Below are positions 10,673-23,400 of a stretch of 64,000 bases of DNA, piece by piece (positions within the stretch are counted from its first letter, which is position 1; every line of letters starts with the position of its first letter). The stretch covers positions 41,387,352 to 41,451,351 of the forward strand of contig CM035235.1 in the NCBI GenBank assembly GCA_020226215.1, read 5' to 3'. The notes beneath the pieces were generated by a model, which saw nothing but the letters and a program-made list of their open reading frames with translations, ran no database searches and had not been told where the DNA came from. The DNA is from Sindora glabra (Eukaryota > Streptophyta > Magnoliopsida > Fabales > Fabaceae). A program made the translations under genes and the position numbers.

Positions 10673-12689
10673 AATTCGAACAGATATGTCTATAGTTTTG
10701 ATAGAATAAAAAGGGAGTAAAGATAATATTTAATTTTTCATTTATAAAAATGGTGATTATTACATACTTTAAAATTTATAATTAGTACTAATGAAAAAAT
10801 TAAAGTTAATTATTAAATTTCTCCTTAACAATATTAAACATATATTTAATTTTTAGTTATATTCTATATTTTCATCATTTATTTTAATATTACATGTGAA
10901 GGGATAGATGGATAATTATAACAAAAATAAAATTAAAGGACTAAAAGTATTAATTATAAAATTTGATGGCAACCTTTATAAAAATGTGATTAAATGTTAT
11001 ATTTATTCAATAAAAAGGTTATGTTTAAACTATAATTCAAGTCAATATTTTACTTTCATACTTATCTTTTACATAAATATTATCTTTTTTTTTTCCATTC
11101 TTCGTTATGGATCCTAACTGGGATCCTCAACTATCACCATGCATGATTGAAATACGGAGTCTTATGGTATTCGTTTTGCTTTTGAGCTATTTGGAAGCAT
11201 ATTGTCACACCAAACGGACAACAGAAACTACATTAACGTAGCTCATGCTTAAAAAACTAGTAAAACATCTCACTACTTAGTGGCATAATGGATTTCCACC
11301 CAATAGTGTTCCACAATTATGAAGCTGAATTCACTACAATACTTGCAGAGTTGAATCATACTTAAATTTTTCTAGTGATTTGATTGACTTTTAACAAAAT
11401 TTAGTGAAATATACTATGAATCCATCTATAAAGGCTCAGAACAAAAGTGAAGATTAGATTGGATATATTCAACTAAATAAGTGATGGGTTAGTTTTAAAT
11501 ATATTTGAATGACTAAAAATATCGAAAGACTACACTTATAGTATCTGTCTCCCAATGCTTACTGAAAATTTTATTTTACATTTATAACAAAACATGTAAT
11601 CAATTTTCGTTATATATAGATGTTGTCAACGCTAATTATTAAACTCTTAGTCATTATTGCACTCTGTGGCAATCACCATCAATATCCGCCGTCATCTAAC
11701 ATTATCCATCCTCATCTCCACTGCAATCACAGGTGTTAACTCAATCCTCCACTTCTAAGTTTACTTGTTGGATGTTATTTTGACTTTAATTTACCATTGT
11801 ATTAGACCACTCCATTCAATCCAGCCCCACCTATCTAGACAATATCTATTTTGAAAATTATCAAATTTTGGAATCATTTGAAAATTTTATTAATCATGGC
11901 AATAGAAGGTGAAAATTAGTTAACTCAAATCATGCGATTGCATTGCTGCCATTGTTGCAGTGGTATATTACTATACTATTATTTTAATAGTTTGTCTTAT
12001 ATACTCCCTTAAAATAATAGGATTTTCATTTCCTTCAATATCTCACATTGTAGAAATAAAAAAAAAAAGAATTCATTCCTATTTCTTCAAAACTCAGCCA
12101 CGCTGTAATAGGAGTGAGGTAAAAACTAAAATCCTCATTAAATATACAATGTTATATATATAAAGATAAAATCAATAGATTTCACATGATTAATAGTCAT
12201 AATAAATACATTTCTAAAATAATTACCACAAGACCAACATGATCTAAGAGCAATTTGTCCATACAAATTGAACATTGGCCAGGTCAACAATGTAAAATTA
12301 ATTGTCTCATATGACCTTACTTCACATTTCATGTCACATCTTAACTTTGTGTCACCATATGCTTACATTATATATTAGTACTCTTTGTGTTTATTGATTT
12401 TTTTTAAATAACTTCTTGATTCTTGATTGATATGAATTGTCAATAGGCATAAAACAAGGTCCAACTATCCAAGCCAAGTCTTGTGTATTTATAGGGCTAT
12501 GAATTGAAATTCTATAAAGATGTGGATAAATATTTTTGATTTTATTATAATATTAAATTTCAATACTACTTCTATTTATATTGAAATAAATAAGATATTT
12601 TAACATTTTAATAGAATGAGTGCTAAGATGTAGAAGATAGTTTCCTTTTTTTTCCTTCCTACAAAAACAAAATTCATTTAATCAATAGT
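10673..12689. other. AT-rich intergenic DNA, no gene seen
   Basis: No recognisable coding or RNA sequence. Short open frames at 10908-11117 and 11960-12332 are AT-driven and have no domain signature. Confidence 0.5.
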
Positions 12690-13720
12690 AAGATCAATAT
12701 TATGATTACAAACCTTATTAACACTAAGAGGAATTTCATTAACAAATCTTGTCCCACTCCTAATCACATTAAAAACCCATTTATCCCCTTCATAACCTGC
12801 CTCATTAGTTGTCCTAGATATCTAAGAAATAGATAAACATGTTGATGACTCCAAATACAATCTAATATCCTTAGTTAATCCCGAGATCTTCCAAGGACAT
12901 CTTATAAATCTTAAAATAGCTTCAACAACTATTTTACAATTAGATTCTATCATTATCCTTGGATAATCCATATCTTCATCAACTTGGCATGCTTTTAAAA
13001 TAGAAAAAGGTTTGGTTTCCTCAATAGGACCCATGGTTGGCCTTTCAAACCATATCCCTCACATTATACCTATATCATCCCTAGCTAATATTGTGATTGT
13101 TGTTGCACTATTTCTCCAAGCCCCATTAATGTTAACTTTTAGGCATTCCACTGGTGACAAATTCCACGTGGGGAGGATCGTTCCTTGCAATAGAGTCCTA
13201 ACACCTAGAATGTGCACTTGCTCTATCCTCATATTATCTTCAACAAGTGCTACTATCCTTTAAATAGTAGGTAAGAGTTTAGCAAAAAGGTATATCATTG
13301 CATGCTTCCCAAAATTGGCAAAAGATGAATGTTGCTCCTATTAGCATTTTGACTTTAAATTCTAGGGGAGCTTTTGTGGCATCAACTTGTTGTTGATAAT
13401 GAAAAATACTTCCAAAAACTCTATGAAAGAACTAAAGTGGGCCTATAAAATATGGATGCCAATAAATGGATGAAATCACATCTAAGCAAATTATGAAAAT
13501 CATTTTCATCTTCTTGCATGCATAAAGGGCATCAAATGTCGTTAAGGTTAGCATATTGTTGCACCCAAACCTTAGTGGAAACTAGAACCCTCTTAACCTC
13601 TAAAAAAGAGACCTTTAAACGATAATGAATTATAGCATTCTAGAGTGCATTCCATAAAGTTGCTTGGCATTCATTAAGCAAGAAAATTTGAGAAGAATGG
13701 TATGTAGATTTTACAGATCA
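12690..13720 (-). pseudogene. LINE (non-LTR) retrotransposon 3' remnant: zinc-binding RT and RNase H domains
   Basis: Reading the minus strand from 13720 downward, a broken zinc-binding segment typical of plant LINE reverse transcriptases comes first (CPLCMQEDENDFHNLLRCDF). An RNase H-like domain follows, with LKVNINGAWRNS, then ILARDDIGI, and MIESNCKIVVEAILRF close to the usual ESDC motif. Several frameshifts and stops interrupt it, and the RT palm is not present. The family is endonuclease/RT non-LTR elements. The remnant is 5'-truncated, as usual for LINEs, and cannot encode a working protein. Confidence 0.7.
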
Positions 13721-13989
13721 AGGCAACTTACACCCTAAAGGGGGTAAATTAGGTGTTTTGAAAACTTATACAATTTTTAAAATTCTCTTTAGAAAACTAT
13801 AATTTTAATTCAAGCAAATGTAAGAAAGCTTTCCGAAGGTGTTTGCACTCAAGACATAATAATTCAAAGAATTAATACAAATCAAATGCATTTGTGCATG
13901 CATAGATGGTCTCTTTTAATCATTCAATAAGGCATTTTGCACATAACATATAATAATTTCATATATAGAACTTTGTTTCTACAAACACA

Positions 13990-15007
13990 ATGGTTACTGC
14001 TTTCAAAAATATTGTTGCTGAACTTAATAAAGTTGAGAAACTAAATGGTGATAATTATGAAATTTAGAACATGAAAATCCAATATGTGCTAGAAGAGTAA
14101 GAAGCTCTAGAAGCATTTAATGTTATCTTTGAAAAGCTTAAGGTAGGAAACATGGCCTAACATAGGTGGGACTGAAAGGCTTATGGAGCCTACTAAAGGA
14201 AGAATTCTCTCACTAGCATTATATTGTTGAGCAGCATGGAGAATAACATCATACAGGAATTTAATAATTATAACTTGGCTAAGGACATGTAGTCTGTTCT
14301 AAAAAATAAGTTTGGTGAAACATATCTGACTAAACTAAGATATCTCATAATCAAATTTAACATTTATAAAAAGAAACCTAAACAATTAATGAAAAATATT
14401 TATGAAAAATGTCAAATATGATTTATGAATTAAAGGATGCGGGTCATATGTTGGCCAATGAGCAATAAGTCCAAGCTATATTTCACTCATTTCCTCATTC
14501 TTAGGAGCATATCAAGATGCATTTAACTTATAATGAAAACATCTGAAGGATAGGTCATGATGTGCACGACCTTAAGCTAGAAGAAGAAATGTTTGAAGTT
14601 ATTAAGCTTAATATAGACATGTATATGGCTTTATCTAGCTCAGGAAAAATTTTAGGTGAAAATACAAACATAAAAATAGGTCCCATAATGTAAGAAAGAA
14701 GATGGCTCATTTGAGTAAGAAATTAACAAATAACTAACATAGGAAAAGAAAATATCTTTTTAAAAAGAAGAATATGACTAAGGTCAAGTGCTTTAATTAT
14801 AATAAGAAAGGACATTTTGCTTATAACTATCTTGAACCTAAGAATGTATTAAGCTATATTCAAGTTAGTGAACTTTGTATAGCTAGTTCTATTTTTCTAA
14901 TAAATTCCCATCCTTTATGGATTGTAGACTCAGGAGCAATGGACCATATAATGAAGGATCGACACACCTTCATGGAATTTCAGCAAATACCATATGAAGC
15001 AAAATAG
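13990..15007 (+). pseudogene. Copia gag and protease remnant
   Basis: It starts at ATG 13990 and soon reads EKLNGDNYEI, the conserved N-terminal motif of Copia Gag, then meets a TAG. A damaged zinc knuckle (KCFNYNKKGHFAYN) lies at about 14783-14830; its second and last cysteines are replaced. The aspartic protease active site follows at about 14925-14950 as WIVDSGAMDHI, with the DSGA catalytic motif intact. Gag would form virus-like particles and the protease would cut the polyprotein, but the frame is not continuous and no function is expected. Confidence 0.8.
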
Positions 15008-15339
15008 ATTTATGTGGGAAATAATGCACGAGTTGTAGTTTAAGGAATAGGCACATGCAAGTTAGACTTGTGAGGGAGCTAAACTCTACTTTTGCATGAT
15101 TTTTTATATGTACCTCAGATTTTCTAAAATTTAATTTCTATGTTAGTTTTGTTAAAATTTAGTTTTAAATTGTATCATGCTGATGAAAATATTGAATTAT
15201 CTTTAAGAATAATTCATTATGGATTTGGTTATATAATAAATGGTTTTATTATCATGGATATTGATCATTATGAATGTAATCTTAGTTATTCCATGTTTAC
15301 ATCATCGCATAATTATAAAATTGATGTGAATGTTGGGCA

Positions 15340-16200
15340 TACTTAACTTGGCTATATTAGTCAACATTGTATGGATAGGCTAGCTAAAGAAGGGTTATTG
15401 TCTAATTATGATAAAGTATATCTATCTACTTACCAACATTGCTTAGTTGGCAAAAGTACTATAAAATCATTTAGAAAAGGAACTATAGATGACTCCCTTT
15501 TGTAATTAGTCTATTCTAACATATGTGGTCTAATGAATATGAGATCCAAGCATGAGACTTTCTATTTCTTCACATTTATTAACAATTTCACTTGATTTGG
15601 TATTGTTTATATGATAACACATAAATTTAAAGCATTGAGTTACTTCTAAAGCTATGTGAGCTTAGTAAAAAATCAATTAGATAGAGAACTAAAAGCATTA
15701 TAAACCAATCATGGTTGTGAGTGTTTGTCTAATTAGTTCAAACAATTATGTGATGAAAAAGGGATTCGACATCAATTGATGAATCATTACTCCTCAACAA
15801 AATGATGTTGCAAAAAAGTTGAAATCAAATGCTCTTGAAAATGGTTAGATTTATGATGGCATAAGCAAATTTGCTTATCATTTATTATGGTGAAACACTT
15901 TTAACTATCATATTTATTCTTAATCGTGTGCCTAATAGATCAATTCTTACTACACCATATAGTTAAAGATGAAACAAAAATCTGACCTAAGTATTTTATG
16001 ACCTTAGAATGTGTAGCCTATATTCTAGAGACGTCACACCCATATGGGAAATTAGATGCTCGAGGAAAGAAATGTATCTTTATCAGATACTTCGAATATT
16101 CAAAAAGCTATATGTTCATCGGTGAATATGATAGTGAGAGTCTCAAAATTTAAATCATAAGATGTCACATTCTTAAAGAATGAATTTCCTAAATAAGGTG
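15340..16200 (+). pseudogene. Copia integrase remnant
   Basis: Broken frames carry the GAG-pre-integrase motif YISQHCMDRLAKEGLL at about 15352-15400. Further on, near 16060-16130, is the KKCIFIRYFEYSKSYMF region that follows the integrase core in Copia polyproteins. Integrase core residues cannot be lined up with confidence because of stops and small indels. Non-functional. Confidence 0.65.
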
Positions 16201-16539
16201 ATATAAATAAGGATTTATCCTTATATGATACCATAAATACAAGCATTTAAGTCTCACTTCCTTCGAGTGGGAGAATTTTAAGGAATATGTCTCTAATTCC
16301 GAGTGTGAATGATAGTGATCTTAATTAGCATAGGAGTAACCTAAATGAGAATACTCAAATGAATAATGATCCTAGTCTGAGTGGGAGCAATTTAAGGATC
16401 CTTGAGAAATATGTTTCTCTAAAGCCTCAATTGCGATATAGTGGCAAAAAAGACATTCCTCATTGCCATTTCAATGTTAAAGGTAGTGAAACCTTTGTGG
16501 CCATTATACAAGATGAAAATGAGTTAAAAATATTATAAA

Positions 16540-17800
16540 GGCTCTTTCTAGCCCTAATAAGGAGAATTGGATAAAAGCAATGGAGGAAAAAATGGAGTTT
16601 ATAAGATCAAATCAAGTTTAGGAACTTGTTAATCTTTTAAACATATGTAAAGCCATTAAGAACAAACAGGTTCTCAAAATCAAGCATCAGGTTGATGGCA
16701 CTATTGAAAAATACAAGACTAGACTAGTAGCAAAAGGCTACACATAACAGAAAGGAATAGATTATAAAAAAACCTTTTCACCTATTGCCAAATTTACCTT
16801 AATCTGTTTGATATTGGCTATAGTTGCTAGTATGGACCTTGAATTTCATTAAATGGATGTAAACACTACATTTCTTAATAGAGATTTGAAAGAGGAAATT
16901 TACATACAACGTCTTGTACGTTTTATCAAAAAAGGCTAAGAAAATAGACTCTCTAGACTTTTGAAATCTATATATGGCTTAAAGTAGTCTTCAAGATAAC
17001 GGTATATTCACTTTCACAATGTAATTGTGTCAAATGATCTTATTATGATTAATGAAGACCATTGCATATATATAAAAAAATCCAAGGATAAGTTTATAAT
17101 TTTATCATTATATGTTGACAATATACTTATAGCTGAAAATAGCAAAGAGTATGTTAACAAAATTAAAGGATAGTTATCATCTAATTTTGAAATGAAAGAT
17201 ATGGGTGAAGTTATATATATTCTTAGAGTTAAGATTTCAAGAAATTATTCAAAGAAATTATTGTCTCTGTCACAAGAGCATTATATCAATAAAATTCTTG
17301 AACGATCCTAAATGCAACATTATAAACCCATAGACACTCCTATTGATAAAGGTGAAAGTCTAAGTTGAAGGATGTGTCCTAAAACTCTACAAGAAGAAAT
17401 GTATATGAGAAAAGTTCCCTATCCAAGTGTAGTTGGAGTTGGGATTTCAAGAAATCATTTAAAGAAATTATTGTCTCTATCATAAGAGTATTATATCAAA
17501 AAAATTCTTAAACGATTCTAAATGTAGTATTGTAAACTCATAGACACTCCTATTGCTAAAGGTGAAAGTCTAAGCCAAAGGATGTGTCTTAAGACTCAAC
17601 AAGAAGAAACATATATAAGAAAAATTCCCTATACAAGTATAGTTGAATGTCTAATGTACGTAGTGATGTGCACAAGATCAAATATCTATTTTGTTGTTGA
17701 CATGGTAAGCCGATATTAGTCTAACTTAGGCCCAATGCATTGGAAAGCAATCAAAAGGATGCTAAGGTATCTAAGGTACTACTAACTATTCATTATGTTA
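16540..17800 (+). pseudogene. Copia reverse transcriptase remnant
   Basis: The RT is recognised by LVAKGYTQQKGIDY-like sequence at about 16725-16765 (with a stop inside), then FSPIAKFTLI, KSIYGLK and the catalytic SLYVDNILIAE at about 17105-17140. The usual YVDD box reads YVDN here, so one catalytic aspartate is lost. Many stops interrupt it. A segment of about 211 bp in the 3' part is duplicated in tandem (separate entry), which would also disrupt the fold. Confidence 0.8.
17232..17648 (+). repeat. Tandem duplication of about 211 bp inside Copia RT
   Basis: The segment beginning GATTTCAAGAAATTATTC at 17232 is repeated from 17443 (GATTTCAAGAAATCATTT) to about 17648. Both copies contain the sequences for CACTCCTATTG, AAAGGTGAAAGTCTAAG and GAAAAGTTCCCTAT in the same order, with scattered differences. 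The two copies have diverged noticeably, so the duplication is old. Confidence 0.85.
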
Positions 17801-17814
17801 TAAAGGAAATAATC

Positions 17815-18219
17815 TGTAATTGAAAGGTTATAATGATGCTAATTGGGGAGGAAACTTAGATGAAAGGAAATCTACCTCTAGATACATCTTCTTACTAAAT
17901 AATGGCGCCATATCTTGGAGTAGTAAGAAGCAATCATGCATAGCCTTATCCACAATGAAAAGTAAATTTATAGCATTTTCAATAATAGTACAAGAAATAA
18001 TTAGGTGTAAACACTAACATTGTTGATCCAGTGTTTGTAAATTGTGATAACCAAGCAGTAATAGCATACATAAAGGACCCCAAATATCATTGTGAAATCA
18101 AGAACATTGACATAAAGTATAACTTTATGAGAGATATGGTTACACGTAAAGAAGTGAACATGAAATGCATTTCTATATGTGAGCTAGTAGTAAATCCCAT
18201 AACTAAGCCTATTCCTTAG
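17815..18219 (+). pseudogene. Copia RNase H remnant
   Basis: Two open stretches separated by a stop carry the Copia RNase H signature. The first has LKGYNDANWGGNLDERKST, SRYIFLLNNGAISWSSKKQ and IALSTMKSKFIA. The second has VNCDNQAVIAYIKDP and HCEIKNIDIKYNFMRD. It sits directly downstream of the RT, as expected. The polyprotein terminus would lie near 18240-18265. The enzyme would degrade the RNA strand of the RNA-DNA hybrid, but the frame is broken. Confidence 0.85.
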
Positions 18220-18270
18220 GATGTATTCGTAAAACATGTGAAATCCTAAGGATTGCGTAGATGTTGATAC

Positions 18271-20420
18271 AATTATTGTAATTTTTTTTATTTTAACAAT
18301 GTTCATAAAATATCAATGTTTGAATAATAAATATGTTTACTACAAGGCTACATATAGAGATGTAAGAATGTTTCTTAGAACATTCTTAAGTTATTAAAAA
18401 GTATGTCGGATAGATAGAAGATTAGCATACTCATATGGGTAATCGCCTTTTGTTAATTTTTTATAATTAATAAGAGATGAGATAATTTTAAGCCTATTAT
18501 CTAAGTGATAATCGAGAGCTAAGCTTAAAATATGAATGTCACCTTGTTAACGAACAAGATGAGATCATATGTAAAACTGTAAGTGAATTAATGAGAAATT
18601 CATTTCATCTATCTATATTACCAGATATGAGTTCTGATTGAAATGAAAAAAAGGAAATTGGTGAACTCAACTTACCCTTAAGTATGTCTGAACCATTATT
18701 TTTATGGTATTAATACATTATATAAAGACATATACTCCATGGAAAAAGGAGAGAATACCGTAACATGTGTTTCATATTACATGTGCAAATTATGACTAAT
18801 ATAGATGATCAAAGTCTAGATCTCAACTTTAATGTGTAAGACCTTTGAGGGAATAAAGACCTTATGTTTGTACAAAAACCTCATGTTTGTACCCTTATGA
18901 CTCTAATATATTTCTTGAGATTTAAATTTAATGATTACTATTTTAGGATGTTACCAAAGGACTATGAGAAATCTGAGAAAAGAAAAAGATCATTAAACAT
19001 ATCACATTGTATTTGTATTTACTGATATACAAGTTATAACATGTCTATAATTGTGAATACAATATCTAATACATATGAATAAAATCATTTGAGAAATTCA
19101 AATATGATAAAATGATCTAGGGTATTGCATATTTAAAGTTTACTCAAAATCCATTATTTATCAAGAAGCTATATATTCTTGATAGATGTATAGCAAAGAG
19201 TTCTTGAAATATGCTAGTTACATAACCTATTTTCTTATATGATTTGTTATAGAGTATAAGAGATGATGTTCTCTTTTGAAATATTGAGAGAGTATGGATT
19301 CTATTATATGTGAGTGAGAGATGTTGGATCATAAATCCAAGTTGCTCAAAATGGGTCTATAACTTAACCCACAACCAATTCATGAGATGCCTATAAATAG
19401 GCAGAAGAAAAGAATTTAATAGGTTGGTTAACAAAAAAATATTATCAGAATCTTTAAGAAACTCTCTCTCTCTTTTTTGCACATAAAAAAGGAGATTTAG
19501 ACCATAAATAAGATTATGTTTCCATGTGATTACCACTATGATAAGTAAAAATAAATATTGGATCCTGAATCTTTCATTGTGTATTCTAATATTTTAGTAT
19601 GTATGAATCCAATTCATATTCTTTTATATTTTCTAATAGTTTAATATACTACCCCTCTAATTTTATAAATTTACCTCAATCAATTGGAAGAAAAATTTTA
19701 TATCGCTTCATATTTGATCATCAAATCTTATATTAATAGGTTATGTCAAAGTTATGCAATCCATTAATTGGTCATGTGACTTTCAATTGTATTTTTAATT
19801 TTAACCATCAATAACAGATTTGATGACCACAATTTAATATCCCATATCTTACATAAAAATATTTTTTTCACTTGATATATATCTTACATACAGGGTTGAT
19901 TTATTCACATTACACACATTAATTTTATATCATACCCCACAATTTTTATAAAATTGCCTCATATTTGCCTCAATTAAGTAGAAGAAATTTTTTTTACATT
20001 AAATAAAGATTAAAATATATAAAAATTCACTTATTACACACATTAATAAATATTTAAATAAATGAATTAATAAAATAATCTTATTAAAAATTTAAGTTGT
20101 ATAATAAACTAAATTTTTATTTTTTTATAATTTATATATTGACTCTAAAAATTAAAACTTTTTTGGTCCCATCCTTGCCTATCTATGCATATATGTTAAA
20201 AAATTAAAATTTTAACTTTTATATCAGAAACATAAAATATTTTTTATATAAGCTTAGAAGACAACATAATGCCTTTTGTAAACTTGTTGCACAAAAATAC
20301 TTATAATTTTAAAATATTATGAATTTTTATATAACAGATACAATTTGCGTGCATAAAATTTTTTGAAATTAGAGGGAAACATTAGAAAAGGGTGAAAAAA
20401 ATTTCAAGATTGCGCTCAGA
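18271..20420. other. AT-rich DNA 3' of the Copia remnant
   Basis: Probably includes Copia 3' untranslated or LTR-derived DNA. At 19390-19402 CCTATAAATAGGC resembles an LTR TATA box, and TGTTGGATC at 19322 could be an LTR start, but no second LTR was found to confirm it. No cellular gene is visible. Confidence 0.4.
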
Positions 20421-20495
20421 TGCACAAGATCTCATCTCTCTGGAGACAGTTCTGTACTGAGGCAGAGTACTGCCCTACCGGCGAGCCCTTTGTGC
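20421..20495 (-). repeat. tRNA-Gly(GCC)-like sequence, probable SINE head
   Basis: Minus-strand sequence keeps a perfect 5-bp anticodon stem (GTACT/AGTAC) around the loop CTGCCTC, giving anticodon GCC with U33 intact. It also has an A-box-like GCCGGTAGGGCAG and complementary ends GCACAAA/TTGTGC. The T arm and B box are not recognisable. Flanking sequence (TTTGCG, then GGGAAACATTAGAAAA, then GCTCAGATGC) resembles the flank of the tRNA-Gly-like sequence at 5602-5672, as expected for two copies of a tRNA-derived SINE. Confidence 0.5.
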
Positions 20496-23400
20496 TTTGT
20501 TGTTGCAATGCCCCCGACAAAATTCTCATGTTTGACGGTATGCTTCGAAGAGTCTGTAACAAACTTGTTGGAACATCGTACGTCTAATGTAATCTAATTC
20601 AAATTAAAATTATTGAAAAAAAATAAAATGCTGTAATTTGAGAAAAAATATAAAATATCCTATTAATTATAGGTGGTTGAATTTTTCTTTCAATAATTTA
20701 GGAAACTTTGCAAATCAAATCTTTTAATTTTATAAAATTTGTAATTAATATTCATTATTTACTTAATTAACCATTTATTAAATTATGTAATTTTAAGAAA
20801 TTTTTAAATAAGAATCATAATATTATATTACATTAGTTGATTATTTTTCTTATCATTTTTATATTATATAATTAATAGAAATTTAATTAGATGTATAGCA
20901 TTTTAATTAAATACAAAGAGAAAGGAAATATTTGCATTCCAAACATATGATGACTGGATTCATCACGAGATTTATGAATTGTTTAGTTCATTACAATAAT
21001 AATGTGAGAAATCCTATTTCTTGAAAATAAGAAAAAAGTAAATTATTTAATTAGCAATTATGTAATAAATTGAGAAAAATAGAATTTTTCAAGAAATTCT
21101 ATTTTTTATAAAGTATGAGAGGTTGTTACCCACATCCCCTTTAGATAAGTTTTACTTCTTGTATTCTTTTTGTATATAAAGATAAAATTATCTCTATTAA
21201 ATTTAATTAATGATAGCTTTATCCTTTTATTTATTTAATAGCTCAATTAATAGTTTTGTACTAATCTTATTTTTAAGTATATTATGTAAATATATAAAAA
21301 AAACTTAGTAGTAAAAAGTGTTTTTCATTAAATTTATATCCAATATTTCAACAGAAAGCAAGCTGGGACAATTGATAATTTTTTTTATAAAAATATGATT
21401 GATATCAAATTATGTAACAAGTATAACATGATATGTGAATGAATGAAAAGATTGGATGGGTGAGTATAATACGTGTTTTCAAAGTAATAAAGCTCTCCAT
21501 AACAAAATAATATAAGATTATGAGTTATGAATCAATTTAGTTTTCTTATAAAAAATAAAAAATTATGAGTTAATATTTCTTATGATACAAAAGATAGTAC
21601 ACATATGATTTCAAAGAAAAGGAATTAAAAATAATTAAAATTTATTAATATGTATTATAATAATATTTAAAGTATAATAATCATTTTGTTAATACTTCTT
21701 GAAATGTTTAAAGTTGTGCAAAATAAAATATAGGAAGACATTTCTTGATAAGTGTCACTTTTTTAGTACTAATCAAATAACTTTAAATATTTTCTGAAAT
21801 GTTTATATAGGAAGTTATTTTATAGGAAGTTTAACTTACTACAAGAGTTTGCTTTCATGCAAATCAAATGACCCCTTAATTTTAATGAGCCTCCATTTAT
21901 TTTATTATAAGAGTTTTTTTTATTGAAAAATCTTATATGTATATGTAAAGAAAACGATTAACATGCTACTAGTATCTTTAATTAAAAAATTATGAAACTT
22001 AGAATTATAATAGTGGGAAAAAATAACTTCTTCAATTTTATTGCACTTACTATTACAATTTTTGTTGCTTCCCATAAAAAATGTTGGTTGGATAAATGCT
22101 TGTCAAAAATTTTATTCTAGCAAAAATAAAGATTTAAGAATTTGAATTTTGACCCATATTTTTGTTAGAAAATAGCTAAATATATCCACTAGAAACAAGC
22201 TTTATTTTTTTAAAAAGCTATTTAATGTAAATAAAATATGTGAATTTAAAATTTAAAAATAGAAATTTAAATTTAAAGTATTACATAAATATAGAAAATT
22301 ATAAAATATAATATTTAAAAAAAATATATACAATAAGAAAATACAAAAACACAATCTCAAAAAAAAAAAAAAAGAAAAAGAAAAAAGATCAGTCAAAGCT
22401 TAGTTAGTCAATTAAGCAACTAAATAAATAAATTCAAATAATTAACTATGTACTCTTATTAATTAAGTAAATTAACTAAGAAATTAACCAAATAAATTTA
22501 ATTAAACATTTCCAATTAACTTACTAATAAAACTTATTAGCACATAAGCCTTTCTAAGAGTGTAAATGAATCAAGTTAAGTTGAACATTTATGTACTCAA
22601 GCTCAAATTCACTAAAAATAAATGAGCTTGAACTTGAACTCAATATCATTAAATTCAAATAATTCGAACTCAAATTTGAATCTAACTTGAATATGAGTGT
22701 AAATGATTACTTGAACTTATTTAAATAGTATGTGTTTTTATGCCCAATTTTTCATGGGAATTGGAATATTTGAATTCAAGTGCAAGCACAAAGATGATCC
22801 TAATTGAATTTTTACAATTTTATTTAAATGGCTTCCTATTTCACCTCAATTTTACCATATACAATTATATCTTTCACAAATAAATTTGAAATGACATTTT
22901 ATTTATAAATATAAATTTTTCTATAATTTTCAAATTTATAAAAAAAATATTTATGCAATTGTTACATAGTACTAATGATTACATTTAGTAAAAAAGTAAT
23001 ATATACTAGAAAGTTATTACTTTAATTTAAGTATCATATTTCTTCTTTCAATGTCAACAACCACTAATAAGATTAAATATTTAATGTGTATTACACAAAC
23101 AGACACACGCGAGCTTTTGTGCTTGCACACCTAAGGCTCTCTATACCCAATGAAATTGAAAATTATTATTATTATCATTATTAAATTATTGATTATAAAC
23201 AAAACTCGCATCAATAATATCTTTGTGATAAATCGGGATGTATAAAATTAAATAAATTATAGTGATTATTTTATTATTATTAGGAGGAGCAAGTTATTTT
23301 TCAGAGAGATCTTTAAATATGCACGAAAACACATAATAAAATTATATGAATTGAATTTATATTTATATTATTAATAAATATAATTAAATGAGAGATAATT

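Larger units (their letters stand above)
13981..18270 (+). mobile_element. Decayed Copia (Ty1) LTR retrotransposon, internal region
   Basis: The plus strand carries the full Copia order of gag, zinc knuckle, protease, integrase, reverse transcriptase and RNase H, broken by many stops and frameshifts. That order, with integrase before RT, separates Copia from Gypsy. I could not find matching LTRs on the two sides or a primer-binding site upstream of gag, so the element is truncated or its LTRs have diverged beyond recognition by eye. A TATA-like CCTATAAATAGGC at 19390-19402 might mark a 3' LTR, but this is unproven. Confidence 0.85.

Noticed and set aside
19322..19620. Possible 3' LTR of the Copia remnant, starting TGTTGGATC with a TATA box at 19390
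   Set aside because: No matching 5' LTR was found before 13990 and no end or target duplication could be defined, so it is not annotated as an LTR.
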